A DNA stretch of 64,000 nucleotides, taken from Molossus alvarezi (taxonomy: Eukaryota > Chordata > Mammalia > Chiroptera > Molossidae). Of the stretch, positions 22,701-35,340 are shown one piece after another (position 1 is the stretch's first letter; each line of letters starts with the position of its first letter). The notes under the pieces were generated by a model that worked only from the letters and a program-made list of their open reading frames with translations, was not told the DNA's origin and ran no database searches. The stretch covers positions 186,001-250,000 of the forward strand of contig JBAWUJ010000089.1 of the NCBI GenBank assembly GCA_037176705.1. Direction: 5' to 3'. A program made the position numbers and the translations under genes.

Positions 22701-25069
22701 TCAGAAACACGTTTGCCTCCCTGCTCCCTCCACTGGGTTCTGCATCCCTTGGTAGTGCTGCAGGGGATTGGGCCACAGGTGCTCACTGATGATCTGGGTG
22801 GAAAGACATAGCAGAGGGAGACTAAACCAGTCCACTTTCCATTCCCTTGGATCCATCAATACCTCCTTTTCTAAAATGGCCAAAGGACTATTACCTGTGC
22901 AATCCTGCATGACCCTGGAAGGTTGTGTTCTGACAACCAGTTGAAGAAGTTAACACTTGTTGTGTCTTGCCTGTGGTTGGGGACTCCTTGTTCCTAATCT
23001 CAGAGCCAGAGCCTTTGGGTGGTGCTAGTGTCCTGGTATCCTGAAGGAAGAGAGCTGGGAGGGTGGGTCCCCACTGTTTCAGTCTTTACAACTATTCACC
23101 ATTTGGGTGCTCACACAAAACCCCATGCTGGGAAGCATCTGACACCTGCAAGGCTGATGTGATACTACTTAATGATCACATTGTTCAGAAAGTAGCAATT
23201 GTCCTGAAAGTAAAACATCAATTTGCAGTGTTACTTTGGATGGTCCAGTTCCCTCACCTGCCAAGAAGCAGTTACATTTTTTCACTCCCAGCTTCCTGAG
23301 TCAGGCTACTTGCAGTAATCACCCATTCTTCATCCCTTCTTGTTTCTCAAACCCATCCCTGTGGTGCCCAATCTCCAACCAAACAAACTACTATGTGTCC
23401 CCAGTCTGACCTCCAAAATGATTAAGTAGTTCAGCAAGTCTTCATCTTGGTCTCCTATGATGACTGATATCAGCCATGGCTCAGAATATGCTTTTTGGTC
23501 AAGGATTTTTAGAGACTAGCAAGTGGAGAGCTCAAAGGCACAGAGCACAAGGGGGGACTCCAGTGGACCATTGCCATAGACTGCAGACATTGCCTTCCAT
23601 CCAAACTCCTCCTCATCTGCCTTTCTTACACATTCTGACAACCATACTACCTTTGGCTTCATGTTCTCTAAGGCCGCCTGCAGTAATAAAGGAAAAATGC
23701 ATTTTCAATGCTTTCCTGAGCCCTACCTGACATCTGTGTGCTGCTGCAGAGGATTCAGACATAAGAATGTGCGTATATACTGTCTCACTGCTCTTTATTC
23801 CCCTAAGAAAAGTATGTGTGTTCTCCCAAAAAGTGTCAGCACCCATCTTCTTGAGATACCTTTGTTTGAGAACAGCTGCTCCAATTTGGAAATACTCAGC
23901 TTGCAATGACATTATTTAGGGATGTGTGTGTTTGTGTGTAGGTGTGTGTGTTTGTGTGTGAGTGTGTGTGTGTGCATGTACCTGAGCTCATGTGGGTGTG
24001 TCTGTGGGTGTGACCATGTAAGGAGGGTGGAGGCTCTCATTGTTACCTCTATTAAACTTATTTTGTCATCAGATGTTTCTGAGACAGGGTACTGGAATCA
24101 CCCGGCTTATATTTGGTTAGTAACCAAATGTGTTTCCCCTCTGAGCTCGTTGGTAAAGAATAATGTATTTGAGGGTGGGGGCGAGGGCAACAATAGAAAA
24201 TAAAACAAGTTTAGATCGCCAAGGATCATGGGTGATTCGAATATGTGATTTGTGGCAGTGGTACCCTGTGCTGGTACGTTTTGTTCTAGAGACTGATTGA
24301 CAGATTCACACTTGTCCAGGTCTCTGCTACCACAGGTGGCAGGCTGTTTTCTCTGCACCTGAACCTTTACCTTGGCCAGGCTCCTTCTGCCCATAAACCC
24401 TGTCCTTGTTTCACAGTCAAGCCAGAAGGGCATGGTCAATAATACTGCTTTGGTCCACACGCTGGGAATGCAATGAATGATGGCCCTTCTGGGCTCAAGA
24501 ATGGGCTTTCTTCACTGAACAGCCTTGTGTTTCACTTGAATGTAGGCCCTGCAGGCTCGGGCTCCCTCACTGCTAGGCTGGAAATAAAGGATCTGCAGTG
24601 CCTCGAGCAATTCCCAAGTTCACCAGGCGCTGGTTCCACCGGGCCCTGCCTCTCTTCTCTGCTCCTCCTCATGCTTGTCTTCTGTGGATACCTGGGCCTC
24701 TGCCTCCTTGGTGGCACACATTTGCTCCTCAGGGAACACTGTAACAACCTGTGTGAGATGGTGCACATCCAGGAGCTCTCTGCCCTCAGCAATTCCTCCA
24801 CCCTCTCCTCCAGAGCTTCTGCTACTCTCAGAGTTCACCTTGAAGCTGGAGGTCACTGCGCCACCCCACCTACCCTGGCTTGCAGAGTCCCAGTGCCCTC
24901 GGCCCCACCCCCACATAGTGCTTTGAAACCCTGACCCTGTTTTGACCTGAAGGGTCCTTCCAGGTCCAGTAATGACCCACGGTGCTGGGGGATCCCCACT
25001 GTCTTCAGATGCAGTAGACCTCGCCTTGTGGCCCTGGCTCTGTGCTGGGCAGCTGCTAAGAAGCAGCAA
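22701..25069 (-). pseudogene. TSPY: TSPY-like gene copy 1, exons 1-5 (pseudogene)
   Basis: TSPY is a nuclear SET/NAP-family protein of germ cells, multicopy on the Y. Exon 1 (about 25,069-24,446) has an acidic region (EEQMCATKEAEAQVSTEDKH, WELLEALQ) and RRAIIHCIPSVW, matching the known ...RRGAxIQxxPGFW. Exon 2 (23,487-23,411) reads GDQDEDLLNYLIILE. Exon 3 (23,257-23,146, 112 bp) keeps VRELDHP and NCYFLNNVIIK. Exon 4 (23,040-22,895, 146 bp) has VNFFNWLSEHNLPGSCRIAQ. Exon 5 (22,793-22,701) has EHLWPNPLQHYQGM and a TGA. Exon borders carry GT/AG except the exon 2 acceptor, changed from cag to cat. Lesions: in-frame TGA at 24,620-24,622 and 24,512-24,514, a 1-bp loss in exon 2, stops in exons 3 and 4. 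The size and exon plan fit TSPY, not the intronless TSPYL genes. Confidence 0.88.
23921..24012. repeat. imperfect TG microsatellite in TSPY intron 1
   Basis: Interrupted tgtgtg repeats lie in intron 1. The same position in copy 2 (54,537-54,569) has a longer, purer run, so the repeat evolved independently after duplication. Confidence 0.85.
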
Positions 25070-25512
25070 GGAGCATCAAATGTCTGCTACTGAGCCAGTG
25101 AGCCCACACTGAGTACCTAGTGTCCTGATGTGGGTCCTTGAGCAGGACTTTTTGCTTCATGAGGTGGGCCTCTAAGCAAGATTTTGGTTGACACTTGGAC
25201 AAAATCTGCTGAGCAAACAGTGTGAGCTTAGCTGGCCACTCCCCGCTGGCTCCTACCTACTCCAGCAGGGAGGTAGAAGGACTTCATTCTCCTCCTGTCT
25301 TCCCTCCTTTCCACACCTGGGCCTGCCCCCTACATGCAGGCCTACAGACCTCAAAAACCCCCACTACCTGACTTTATCTGGGGCTTTTCTGGATCCACAC
25401 ATGCCCTTTGCACCAGAGGATTCACCTTATCTGTGCCCATACTGAATTAGTGTACTGCATCACTTTCAACTGAGGCACATTTACCCCTGTGAAATGGACA
25501 GCGACAGCCCTG
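25070..25512. repeat. segmental duplication block A: TSPY upstream flank
   Basis: Sequence just upstream of TSPY exon 1, matching 56,100-56,542 by eye (for example 'tgtgctgggcagctgctaag' and 'tgaaatggacagcgacagcc'). Together with the gene body 23,411-25,069 it forms the block shared with copy 2. The match ends at about 25,512. Confidence 0.8.
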
Positions 25513-25526
25513 CCCTTTTTCACTTC

Positions 25527-27655
25527 TATGCAATATTCAGCTGTATGATTGTTCTTAACTCAACACAACGATTTCTGATTCTCTACCTATACCTGCGTGA
25601 TACATGAGAAAAGGACAAGCTGGTGACTGGGCTCCAGTCCTGCTGCACCTTCTTCTCTCCTCCCCAGGCAGCAGTGATTGTGAGGGCACTTACTTGTGAA
25701 ATGCCGTCCCACAGACTGAGGGTGCATGTGGCCATTGTCAGTCTGCATGTGGGTTCATGGAATTTATAAGGGTGAGACAATAATAGGAAAAGATGTCCTC
25801 TACATTAATCTCAAGGCTGTAACCCAAGCACCACCTTGTGTCTTCAACTCCAGCCTCATTCATGACGACTTTCTCAACCATCCAGGGATTCTGGTCTCTC
25901 CCTACTAACTTTCCAAACTCTCAGGTCCTAGTGGTGGTGTCCAAGTCAGAAATTAGCGAGTATGTGTTGGACTCTGAGCATCAGAATGTGGTGATCTATG
26001 TGACAACCCATGGGACCTAGAAACCATTCTTCCCTTTAGATCCGATATCATGCAATTCTTACAGTTTATATTCCATTTAATGTATATATTTCATCCTCAC
26101 TGGAGGATATTTTTCTCTTTATCTCAGATACAGAGGGTAGTAGAAATAGACAGACAGTCAGAGAAAAAGAGAAACAGAAATCTCGATGTAAATATGACAT
26201 ATCAACTGGTTGCCACCAGCACAACCCCCACCTGTGATGAGTACAAATGGCAAATGAAGTACATGCCCTTGACCAGAGTTGAACTCAGGACTCCTTTGTC
26301 TGTGGGCTGACACTCTAACTGCAGAGCCAAACTGGCCAGAACTCTTATCACTTTGAAAACGTCAATCCTGTTCACTTGTCAGTTGGTTTCTTCACATCTC
26401 ATCAATTCTTGCATAACTTCCAATTTGAGACCAACGTTGCTGTCTTAAAAACTCTGGTTGCCACTTAAACAAAAGACTTTCTCAGATCCCACATGTACCC
26501 TTTTACTCCGGGTGCAGAAAGCAGTAGATATGGAACACCTGGGAAAGGCAAGTGTGATGGTCAACTTATACCAAGACCCAAATCTGCGCTCAGTTCAGTG
26601 TTCCTATTTCACCCCTTTGATGACCACCTCTTGACTAGATGTCCCTGTCCATTTATGCCTAATCTTTCTCCTGCATGTCACTGCTCAATCCCTGACAATG
26701 TGCCATATGTACTTTGTAACAGCTTTATAGATCTATTTTTTACATAGCATGAAGTTCATGAATTTTAAGTACACTCTCAGTGGATTTAGTATATTCAGAA
26801 TTTTGTAACCATCTCCGCCAACTCCTGTCTAAATATTTCCATCATCTCTAAAATATCGCCTGTAACTATGAACAATCAGTCTTCATGCATCCATTTCCCA
26901 AGGCTTTGGACATCATTAATAATATGTGGACTTGCATATCGGTGACATTTATATCAATGGAACCATAAACTTTGGTCTATTGTACTTAACTTTTCTGTTG
27001 GAAAGTATTATGTTGAATTGTCCATCTGCCCTACCATAGGACCACTGCACACCAGCTCCCTGAAAAGACTTTGTTACTGAGATGCCTCTGTGTCTCCTTC
27101 CCACTCTACCCAAACAAGGTAGGTTGTCCCTACACCCTATTTTATAGGCTACTTCTCCCTCTTTTCTCATAAAACATCTATACTCAGATAACAAAGCTAT
27201 GTCTGACTTGTCTGCACTTTACTCTTGATTCCTTATCAGCCTCTTAGCAGTCAGGGACCTTGATTTCTCCTGTGTTTTTCCCTCAGGGCCCAGACCACCA
27301 CTAAGCATAATTGTTGATCAGTCAAAGTTTCTTAATAGGACAGATAATTTTGGGGCCTTCAAAGTTTCCCCTTACTTTATTCTGGCCCTGCCAAGGCTCA
27401 ATTGAGGCCAAGAGACACTATAATGTGGCACCAGTCAAGGGAATGTCATTCTTTTTCAACTGTGGTTGCCTCCTGATTTGTCCATAATGCTTGAGGCTCA
27501 GTGTCTGAGGCCAGTCAGAGTGACCGTTGCACACTGGGAAGTTGTTTTTTTTGAGCACCTGATGGAGCTAGCCATGGAGAATATGCCTGCAAAGCGTGTG
27601 TGGGTTCAGCGTGCCCCTTTGACAAATAGTTGTTAGTGCTGCTGGTGTGTACATC
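25527..27655. repeat. segmental duplication block B, first copy
   Basis: Matches 41,838-44,405 and 50,239-50,655 in the same orientation ('gattgttcttaactcaacac', 'gatatggaacacctgggaaa', 'tctgcactttactcttgat'). It carries a shared old SINE (26,092-26,340). Near 25,955 it lacks about 610 bases present in the second copy. At about 27,205-27,225 it shows the uninterrupted site into which the young L1 inserted in the second copy. No gene is recognised in it. Confidence 0.85.
26092..26340 (-). mobile_element. old VES-type SINE, shared by both B copies
   Basis: Reversed tail catcctcactggaggatatt, body, and head ending 'gccaaactggccagaa'. Its partner is at 43,033-43,265, so it predates the duplication. 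Confidence 0.85.
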
Positions 27656-27926
27656 ATTAAGTAATTTATTTTTTGTTTATTTCTTTTAAAATTAATTAAT
27701 TTATTTTTGTTACAGATATTTCTCCTTTTCCTCCCACTGAGTCCCACCTCCAGATACTTCCTCATGCCATCCATGGGTGTGCCATTCATGATCCATTGTT
27801 CATGCATACATACACATAAGTTCTGTGGTTTATCTCTCTCCCCCAACTTCTCTTCTGGGGATTGTCAGTCTTCGACATTCACTTCCACATCTTTGGGTCT
27901 ACCCCATTCTCACACTGTTATATTCA

Positions 27927-30900
27927 TTATATTCCACAAATAAGTGAGATCATGTGATATTTTTTCTTTCTCTTTTGTCTTGTTTCACTCAGGATAATAA
28001 TTTCCATGTCCCTCCATGTCATCTCAAAGGATAAGTGATCTTTCTTTCTTACAGGTGCATAGTACTCAATTGTGTATATGTACCACAGGTATTTTATTCA
28101 TTTGTCTACTGATAGACATTTGGGGCTATTTCCCAACCTTAACTATTGTAAATGGTGCTGCTATGAACATGGGGGTACATATATTCTTTCTGATTGGTGT
28201 TTCAGGCTTCTTAGGGTATGTTCCTAGAATTGGGATCACTAGGTCAAATGACAGTTCAATTTTTAACTTTTGAGGTAACACCATAGTGTTTCCCATAGTG
28301 GCTGCACCAGTCTGCATTCCCACCAGCATTATTGTAGAGTCCCTTTTCACCACATCCTTGCCAACACTTGTTGTTTGATGATTTGTTGATGGGAGCAATG
28401 CTGACAGGAGTGAGCATGTTGTTTTAATTTGCATCTCTCTGATGATTAGTGATGTTGAGCATTTCTTTATATATTTCTTAGCCATTTGTATGTCCTGTTT
28501 GGAGAGGTGTCTATTTAGTTACTAACACCCATTTTTTAATTGGGTTCTTTGTCTTCCTTTGGTTGAGTTGTATGAGGACTCTCTATATATTGGAAATTAA
28601 CCCCTTATCTGACACATTATTGCCAATTATGCTCTCCCATACAAAGTGTTTCCTTTCCATTTTGATGATTGTATCTTTTGCTGTACAGAAGCTTTTGAGT
28701 TGGATGTAGTCCCATGTGTTCATGTTCTTCTTTGTTTCTGTTGCCTTAGGTAATGTATCAGTGAAAATTCTGCTGTGCATGATGTTTGAAATTTTGTTGC
28801 CTAACAAACAATTCTTCTAGAATTTTTATGGATTACATTAAGGTCACATTAAAGTCTTTTATCCATTTTGAGTTTATTCTTCCATATGGTGTAAGTTGAT
28901 GGTCTAATTTCAATTTTTTTGCATGTAGCTGTCCAATTTTCCCAACACCATTTATTAAAAAGGCTGTCTTTACTCCACTGCATGCTCTTGCCACCTTTGT
29001 CAAATATTAATTGGGCATATTTCTGGGTTCTCTATTATGTTCTATTGATCTTTCTGCCTGTTCTTGTGCCAGTACATGGTTGTTTTGATTGCAGTGGCTT
29101 TTTAGTATAATCCGAAGTCTGGTAATGTGATCCCTATAACTTTGTTCTTTTTTTTTTTTTTTTTTTTCAAGATTGCTGTATCTATTCAAGGCCTTTTTTG
29201 GTCCATGTGAACTTTTGAAGTATTTGTTCTAGTTCTTTGATGTGTGTTGTTGGTATTTTAATGGGGATTGCATTGAATCTATAGATTGCTTTGGCTAGTA
29301 TGAACATTTTAATGATGTTAATTCTTCCAATCCATAAACAAAGTATGTGCTTTCACTTTTTTATATCTATCTATATTTCTTTTTTCAATGACCTGTAGTT
29401 TTCTGAGAATAGGTTTTTTATTTATTTGATTAAATTTATTCCTAGGTATCTTAATTTTTTTGCCGTGATGGTAAATGGGTTTATTTCTTAAGTTTCTCTT
29501 TCTGTGAGTTCATTATTGGTGTATAAGAATGCATTTGATTTCTTGACATTAATTTTGTATCCTGCTACTTTTTCAAATTCATTTATTAAATGTAGTAAAT
29601 TTTTGATGGAATCTTTGGGGGTTTCTACGTATAGTATCATTTCATTTGCAAATAATGACAGTTTTACTTTCTCCTCTCCAATTTTGATCAATTTTTTTTC
29701 TTCCAATCTGATATCTGTGGCTAAGACTTCCAGTACTTTGTTAAATAAGAGTGGTGAAATTGGGCATCCTTGTCTTGTTTCTGTTCTTAAGGTAAATGTA
29801 TTTAATTTTTGCCAATTGAATATGACGTTGGCTGTAGGTCTTTCATCTATGGCCTTTATTATGTCAAGATAGTATCCCTCTATTCCCAGATTGCTCTGCA
29901 TTTTATCAGAAATTGGTGCTGGATTTTGTTGAATGCTTTTTCAGCGTCTATTGATATGTTCCTATGATTTTTATCTTTCTTTTTGTTTATGTGGTGTATC
30001 ACATTTGTTGATTTCCACATATTGTACCAGCCTTGCATCCCTGAAATGAATCCCACTTGGTCATGGTAAATAATTTGTTTGATGTATTTCTGGATTAGAT
30101 TTACTAGTATTTTGTTAAGAATTTTGGCATCTGTGTTCATCAGATATATTGGTCTGTACTTTTCTTTCTTTCTGTTTTGGAATGCAAATTATGCTGGCCT
30201 CATAAAACGAGTTTGGAAGTATTTATTCTTCTTGAATTTTTTGTTTGTTTTTGTTTTTTTATCCTCAACCAAAAACATTTTTTCATTTTTTGTTCAGATA
30301 GAGTGGGAGGGAGACACACAGAGAGAAACATCGATGTGAAAGGGACACATCGAGTGGTTGCCATCCACACAACCCAACCACGGCCGGGGACAAACTGCAA
30401 CCGAGGTACGTGCCCTTAGCGGGAACCGAACCCTGTTCTCTCTGGACTGCGGGTTGATGCTCTAACCACTGAGCCAAACTGGCCAGGGCCTTCTTGAATT
30501 TTTTGAAGTAGTTTGAGGATAACGGGTATTAGTTCTTCTTTGAATGTTTGGTAAAATTCCCCCATGAAGCAGTCCGTGCCTGGGCTTTTGTTTGCTGGGA
30601 GAGTCTTGATTACCTCTTCAATTTCTTTTGTTGTTATTGGTCTGTTCAAGTTTTCGCTTTTGTCTAGGTTCAGTTTTGAGAGAACACGTGTTTCTAGAAA
30701 TTTGTCAATTTTGCTTAGTCAAATATGTTGCCATATAATTATTTGTGGCATTTTTTAACGATCACTTTATATTTTTGTGGTGTCAGTTGTTACTTTTCCT
30801 CTTTCATTTCTGATTTTGTGTATTTGGGTTATCTCTCTTTGTTTTCTGGTGAGTCTACCTAATGGTCCATCAATCTTCTTTATCTTTTCAAAGAACCAGC

Positions 30901-31996
30901 TCTTTGTTTCATTGAGTCTTTGAATTGCTTTTTGGTCTCCATGTCATTTATTTCTGCTCTGATCTTTACTATTTCCTTCCTTCTACTTGCTCTGGGGTTT
31001 TCTTTCTGTTTGCTTTTTAGTCTATAAGTGGTGAGGATAGATAGTTAATTAGAATTTTTTCTTGCTTCTTGAGGAGGCCTGTAGTGCTATGAACTTCCCT
31101 CTCAGAACTACTTTCTCTGCATGCCATAGATTTTGTGTTTTTCTGTGTTGATTTTTATTGGTTTCTAGGAAGTTCTTAATTTTCTCCTTGATCTCCACAG
31201 TAACCCATTCAATGATCAACAACATGCTATTTAGCCTCCATGTTTTCAAATGTGTTTGAATGTTCTTATTGAATTGATTTCTAGTTTCATGCCATTGTGA
31301 TCTGTGAAGATGCTTGATATGATTTCAATTTTCTTGAACTTGTAGAGACTTAGTTTGTGCCCTAACGTGGAACATGGGGTCTATCTTTGAGAATGTCCCA
31401 TGTACACTTGAGAGAAATGTGAATTCTGCAGTTTTGGGTGTAATTCTCTGTATACATATATTAAATCCATTTGATCTAGCACTTCATTTAGAGTCTGGGT
31501 TTTCTTGATAATCATTTGTCTAGAAGATCTATACAATGTTGTCAGCAGGGTATTGCAGTTCCCTGCTATGATTGTATTGCTGTTGATTTCTCCTTTTAAG
31601 TCCTCCAAAATACTTTTAACAGATGTTGGTTCTTCTAAATTGGGTGTATATATGATTACCAAGGTTATATCTTTCTTTTGGATAGATCCTTTCAATATTA
31701 TGTAGTGGTCTTATTTGTCTTAATGTATGGCCTTCATTTTAAAATCTACTTTATCAGATATAAGTATTGCTACCCCAGTTTTTTTTGTTTTTTTTCCTTC
31801 TGTTTGCTTGAAAGATTTTGTTCCATCCCTTCACTATCAACCTATGTGAGTCTTTTGTTCTGCGGAGGCTCTCTTGTTAAGAACATATATTTGAGTCATG
31901 CTTTCTTATGTTGTCAGTTACTCTGTGTCTTTTTATTAGAGCACTCAAACCATTCACATTTAAGGTGATAATTTATATGTACATATTTATTTCCAT
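27927..31996 (-). pseudogene. L1 ORF2 remnant
   Basis: Endonuclease blocks lie near 31,400-31,960. RT motifs in open pieces include [15 protein letters not shown] (about 29,930) and TRQGCPISPLLFN (about 29,760), with a degraded catalytic site (LFANEMILYV in place of [10 protein letters not shown], about 29,650). The last acidic residues of that site are changed, so RT would be inactive even without the frameshifts. A SINE splits the frame at 30,244. Confidence 0.87.
30244..30490 (-). mobile_element. VES-type SINE in L1 ORF2
   Basis: Reversed SINE with tail tatcctcaaccaaaaacatt and head ending 'gccaaactggccagggc'. It is flanked by a 15-bp duplication ttcttgaattttttg at 30,229-30,243 and 30,491-30,505. 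Confidence 0.93.
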
Positions 31997-32037
31997 TTTT
32001 GTTTAGTGTGGTTCTATTTTTCTTCCTATTTCTTCTA

Positions 32038-32927
32038 CTAATGACAGCAGGCCTTTTAGCATATCTTGCAGCCCTGATTTGGTGTTATTATATTCCCATA
32101 GCTTTTTTAAAAATTTTTTTCTGGAATGCTCTTTATTTGATCTTCTATTTTGAATGATAGCCTTGCTTGATAGAGTAGTCTTGGATTCAAATCCTTGTTT
32201 GTCGTCACCTTGACTACTTCATGCCACTCCCTTCTGGGCAGTAGTGATTCTGTTGAGAAGTCAGCTCAGGGCCTTATAGGGTTTTCTTTGTAGGTAACCT
32301 GTTGCTTATCTCTTGCTGCCTTTAGGATTCTCTCTTTGTCTTTAATTTTTGGCACTTTAATTATTCTGTGTCTTGGTTTGGGCCTATTTGGGTTCTTCTT
32401 AGTTGGGTATCTCTATGCTTCCTGAACTCGAATGCCTTCTTCCTTAACCAAGTTAAGAAAGTTTTCTCTCACTATTTCTTCAAATATATTCTCAAACACT
32501 TGCCCATTTTCTTCGTCTTCAGGGACTACCATGATCCGAATGTTATTATGTTTCCAATTGTTTCACAGTTCTCTTAAGCTGTTTTTCTGTTTTTTAATTG
32601 TTTTTTCTATTTGGTTTTCTGACTGGCTGATTTTTTCTACCTTGTCTTCTAATTCACTGATCCGGTCCTCAGCTTCCTCTACTCTGCTGGTTAGTCCTTT
32701 CAATGTGTTCTTTATTTCCGCTATGTCATTCTTCATTTCCTTACCCTTGCTTGGTTTTCTATGTTTCTATATCTATACTCATGGTGATGATTTCCTCACT
32801 CATGCTGTTGAGCTTTCTCTAGATTATGGCTCTGAACTCTACCTCTGGTAATTTGCTTAGCTGCATTTCATTTATCTCATCTTCGATAAAGTTCTCTTGT
32901 TCTTTTATTTGGGATTTGTTTCACCAT
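32038..32927 (-). pseudogene. L1 ORF1 remnant
   Basis: Coiled-coil, RRM and C-terminal blocks are recognisable when read leftward (start ATG at 32,927, in gtttcaccattt reversed). The normal stop is altered (tgacagcag against ttacagcag) and internal indels break the frame. It corresponds to the L1 RNA-binding chaperone. Confidence 0.83.
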
Positions 32928-33724
32928 TTTGGCTATCTCATTGGCATTTAAAGCCTTCCAAGTTTTTCCTGTGGGTGTTGGTGTTCTGTCATTTGTGGCT
33001 CCCTCTACTGGGTTTGGATGAGCCTGAGTGGGCCCATGTTAAACACCACTGTCTTGTTTTACTTTCCTGGGTAGATTTGCAAGTCCAGAAAAGGTTCAGT
33101 TATCCTCTAGCTATTTCCATAATCTCAGTTACCCAGTGCCTTGGAATGTAACTCTGGTGTTCTGCATAAGAGAATATCCAGAGTGTGGGATACATGCTGG
33201 TTGTTAATGAGCCTCAATTGCATTTATTTGCCTCACCTGGGAAAGGCTGAATCTCTGAGGAGAGGGCTGCTGCTTTTGTCCACAGCTCTGGAAAGGAGCA
33301 CACTGGCCACCTTCATTTGTGGCCAAAACTCAGCAAAAATTGAGTGCCCTCCAAATCCTGGGTGGCCTCACAGAGTTTCAGCCCTGTTTGCCCTCCCTCT
33401 GCCATAGCCCCCAGTTGAATGTCTGTGGCTATTTTAGTGCTCTGTCTTGGTTATCTGGTTTGTGGAATGGCCTTGGTCTTTATTCCCCAAGGATGCTGCT
33501 CACAGCTAAGCTGCTGCTGACCATGAGCTCCCAGCCCACAACCCTCTCATGCCCTCACAGATCTTACCAGTGCCCCTGGTTATATGGTCCAGTCCTACTG
33601 CTTTTCTGTTGCTTTTTTTCTGAGGATTTGTCTTTAATTTAGTATTAATTCCCATTTGGTTTTGAAACATCTTCTTTGTAGCTTCTATTCACTCCGCCTC
33701 CATTTTCACATTCTCTATGCCTAT

Positions 33725-34012
33725 CTTGAGTGCAGTTGGGTCCCACAGGCCTTTTTGATGTCCCTGAATCCTGCATGTTTTGCAGGTAACTGGATTGCAC
33801 AGTGCCTTTAGAAACCAAGCTCTATGCCTATATTATGTGCTGCTGGGTCACACATACCTCTCTGGTGCTTCAGTATCCCGCAGGTTCCACTGGTATTTAG
33901 ATGGCACAGTCCCTGCTGGGTCACATAGGCCTCTCTGGTGCCCCAAACCTGCAGTTCCTGCAGGCGGGCAGCTGGATTGCACCAGTCTCTCTAGGGCTTC
34001 TAAAAGACTTTT
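33725..34012 (-). repeat. 73-bp satellite monomers at an L1 5' end
   Basis: About four degenerate monomers ('gtcacacatacctctctggt', 'gatggcacagtccctgctgg') follow immediately outside the 5' end of the full-length L1. They have the same relative orientation as the large array at 16,881-20,235. Confidence 0.88.
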
Positions 34013-34276
34013 TATATAGTAGAGGATTACAAATAAAATATTAAATCTTTGCAAAACATAGATCTCAAGTGTCCCATGCTGGAAAATATCAATAGTGCTG
34101 AGGTAGTGTGGGTATATTACATTTATATCATGTAATATTTAATAGTCATAGTTCTAGCTATAATTGATTTTGAATACACATTAAGGCACATTATCCTAAA
34201 ATGATCTGAAATCCTGACTTTCATATGGTTCTGAAGCTTCACACTGTCAAACATTCTATCTGATTGAAAAATGTTA
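34013..34276. other. AT-rich unassigned segment
   Basis: No repeat or coding signature recognised. Confidence 0.5.
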
Positions 34277-34735
34277 AAATAGCCCTAGCCATTTAGGTCA
34301 GTGGCTGGAGAATCTTCCCTGAAACTTAGGAGCCTTGGGTTTGATTTCTACCAATAACATGTTCCTCAGTAGCTGTACAATCTGAGGTCCTGATTGGGAT
34401 GGTGGGGAGGAAGACAATAAATGTGTTTCTCATACTGAAGTTACCAATTATCTCTCTCTCTCTCCACGCCCCCCTTCCTTCCACTCTATCTGAAAAATCA
34501 ATGTTAAAATACTCTAGGGTAGGATTCTTTTCAAAAATGTTAAAAAACCCTTGTCTGTGCTGGCTCAGTGGTAGTGTTGGTAACAGTGCCAAAGGTTACA
34601 ATTTCATTTCCTAGTAAAGAGTAAGTACCTGGTTGGCATGTTTTATCCTAAGTCCCAGTTAGGGCTTCTGCAGGAGGCAACACTCTCAGGCTTCTCTCTT
34701 TCTCAGTTGCCAGACCCTAAATAAAACTAAGAAGA
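34277..34735 (+). mobile_element. two old tRNA-headed SINE remnants
   Basis: 34,277-34,510 starts 'agccctagccatttaggtca' and ends in a ctctctctc tract plus 'ctgaaaaatcaatgttaaaa'. 34,551-34,735 starts 'cccttgtctgtgctggctca' and is more eroded. Both look like old members of the bat SINE lineage. Confidence 0.65.
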
Positions 34736-34830
34736 TGCCTCACAAACACTGTAAAGACCAACAAAACAAAAACCCTTCTGTGTACATGAGCAAAAAATAC
34801 AATGAAACAAAAACTATTAAACGACATATC

Positions 34831-35084
34831 TTTTTTTTTTTTTCCATCCTCACACGAGGATATTTTTCCATTTTTTGTACAGATAGAGTGGGAGGGAGAG
34901 AGAGGAAGGGAGAGAGAGTGAGAAACATCGACGTGAAGGGACACATCGAGTGGCTGCCACCTGCATGACCAACCAGGGCCGGGGACAAACTGCAACCAAA
35001 GTACTTGCCCTTAGCGGGAACCGAACCTGGGTCTCTCCGGACCGCAGGCTGATGCTCTAATCCCTGAGCCAAACCGCCAGGGCA
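34831..35084 (-). mobile_element. young VES-type SINE
   Basis: T-run, 'atcctcacacgaggatattt', 'catcgacgtgaagggacaca', and head ending 'gccaaaccgccagggc'. The body is well preserved. Confidence 0.92.
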
Positions 35085-35340
35085 TGACATTTCTTTAATA
35101 AGAAAAAAAGATGGCACTGCCGCTTTATTCCCAAAGCAATCTATTATCTTAAAGAAGGTAATAAAAAAATAATTCAAATCATTTTAACTAATCCAAAGTC
35201 ACATGGCATAATTTTTAATTTTTGATTGAAATTAAATGTAGGGTAAGATGCCATCTGGCTTCTTAAATCTAATTTTGTGACATATTCAAGCTATCACTTT
35301 ATCTTACCATATCTCTCGTATGACTTCCTGTAAGAACCAA
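35085..35340. other. AT-rich unassigned segment
   Basis: No recognised repeat or coding frame. Confidence 0.5.

Larger units (their letters stand above)
27665..33722 (-). mobile_element. full-length decayed L1, minus strand
   Basis: Reading leftward: 5'UTR (33,722-32,928), ORF1 remnant (32,927-32,038), ORF2 remnant (31,996-27,927), 3'UTR and tail (to about 27,665). The 5' end carries extra sequence (ctatgcctatcttgagtgca) beyond the YY1-like ccgcctccatttt block and then runs into 73-bp monomers at 33,725. A SINE interrupts ORF2 at 30,244-30,490. There are many small lesions, including 1-bp indels in ORF2. Confidence 0.92.

Noticed and set aside
23921..24012. Functional Z-DNA or regulatory TG tract
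   Set aside because: An interrupted microsatellite in an intron is sufficient explanation.
24620..25069. A complete short gene from the 150-codon minus frame
   Set aside because: It is exon 1 of the TSPY copy ended early by a TGA; the same frame continues with TSPY motifs after that stop.
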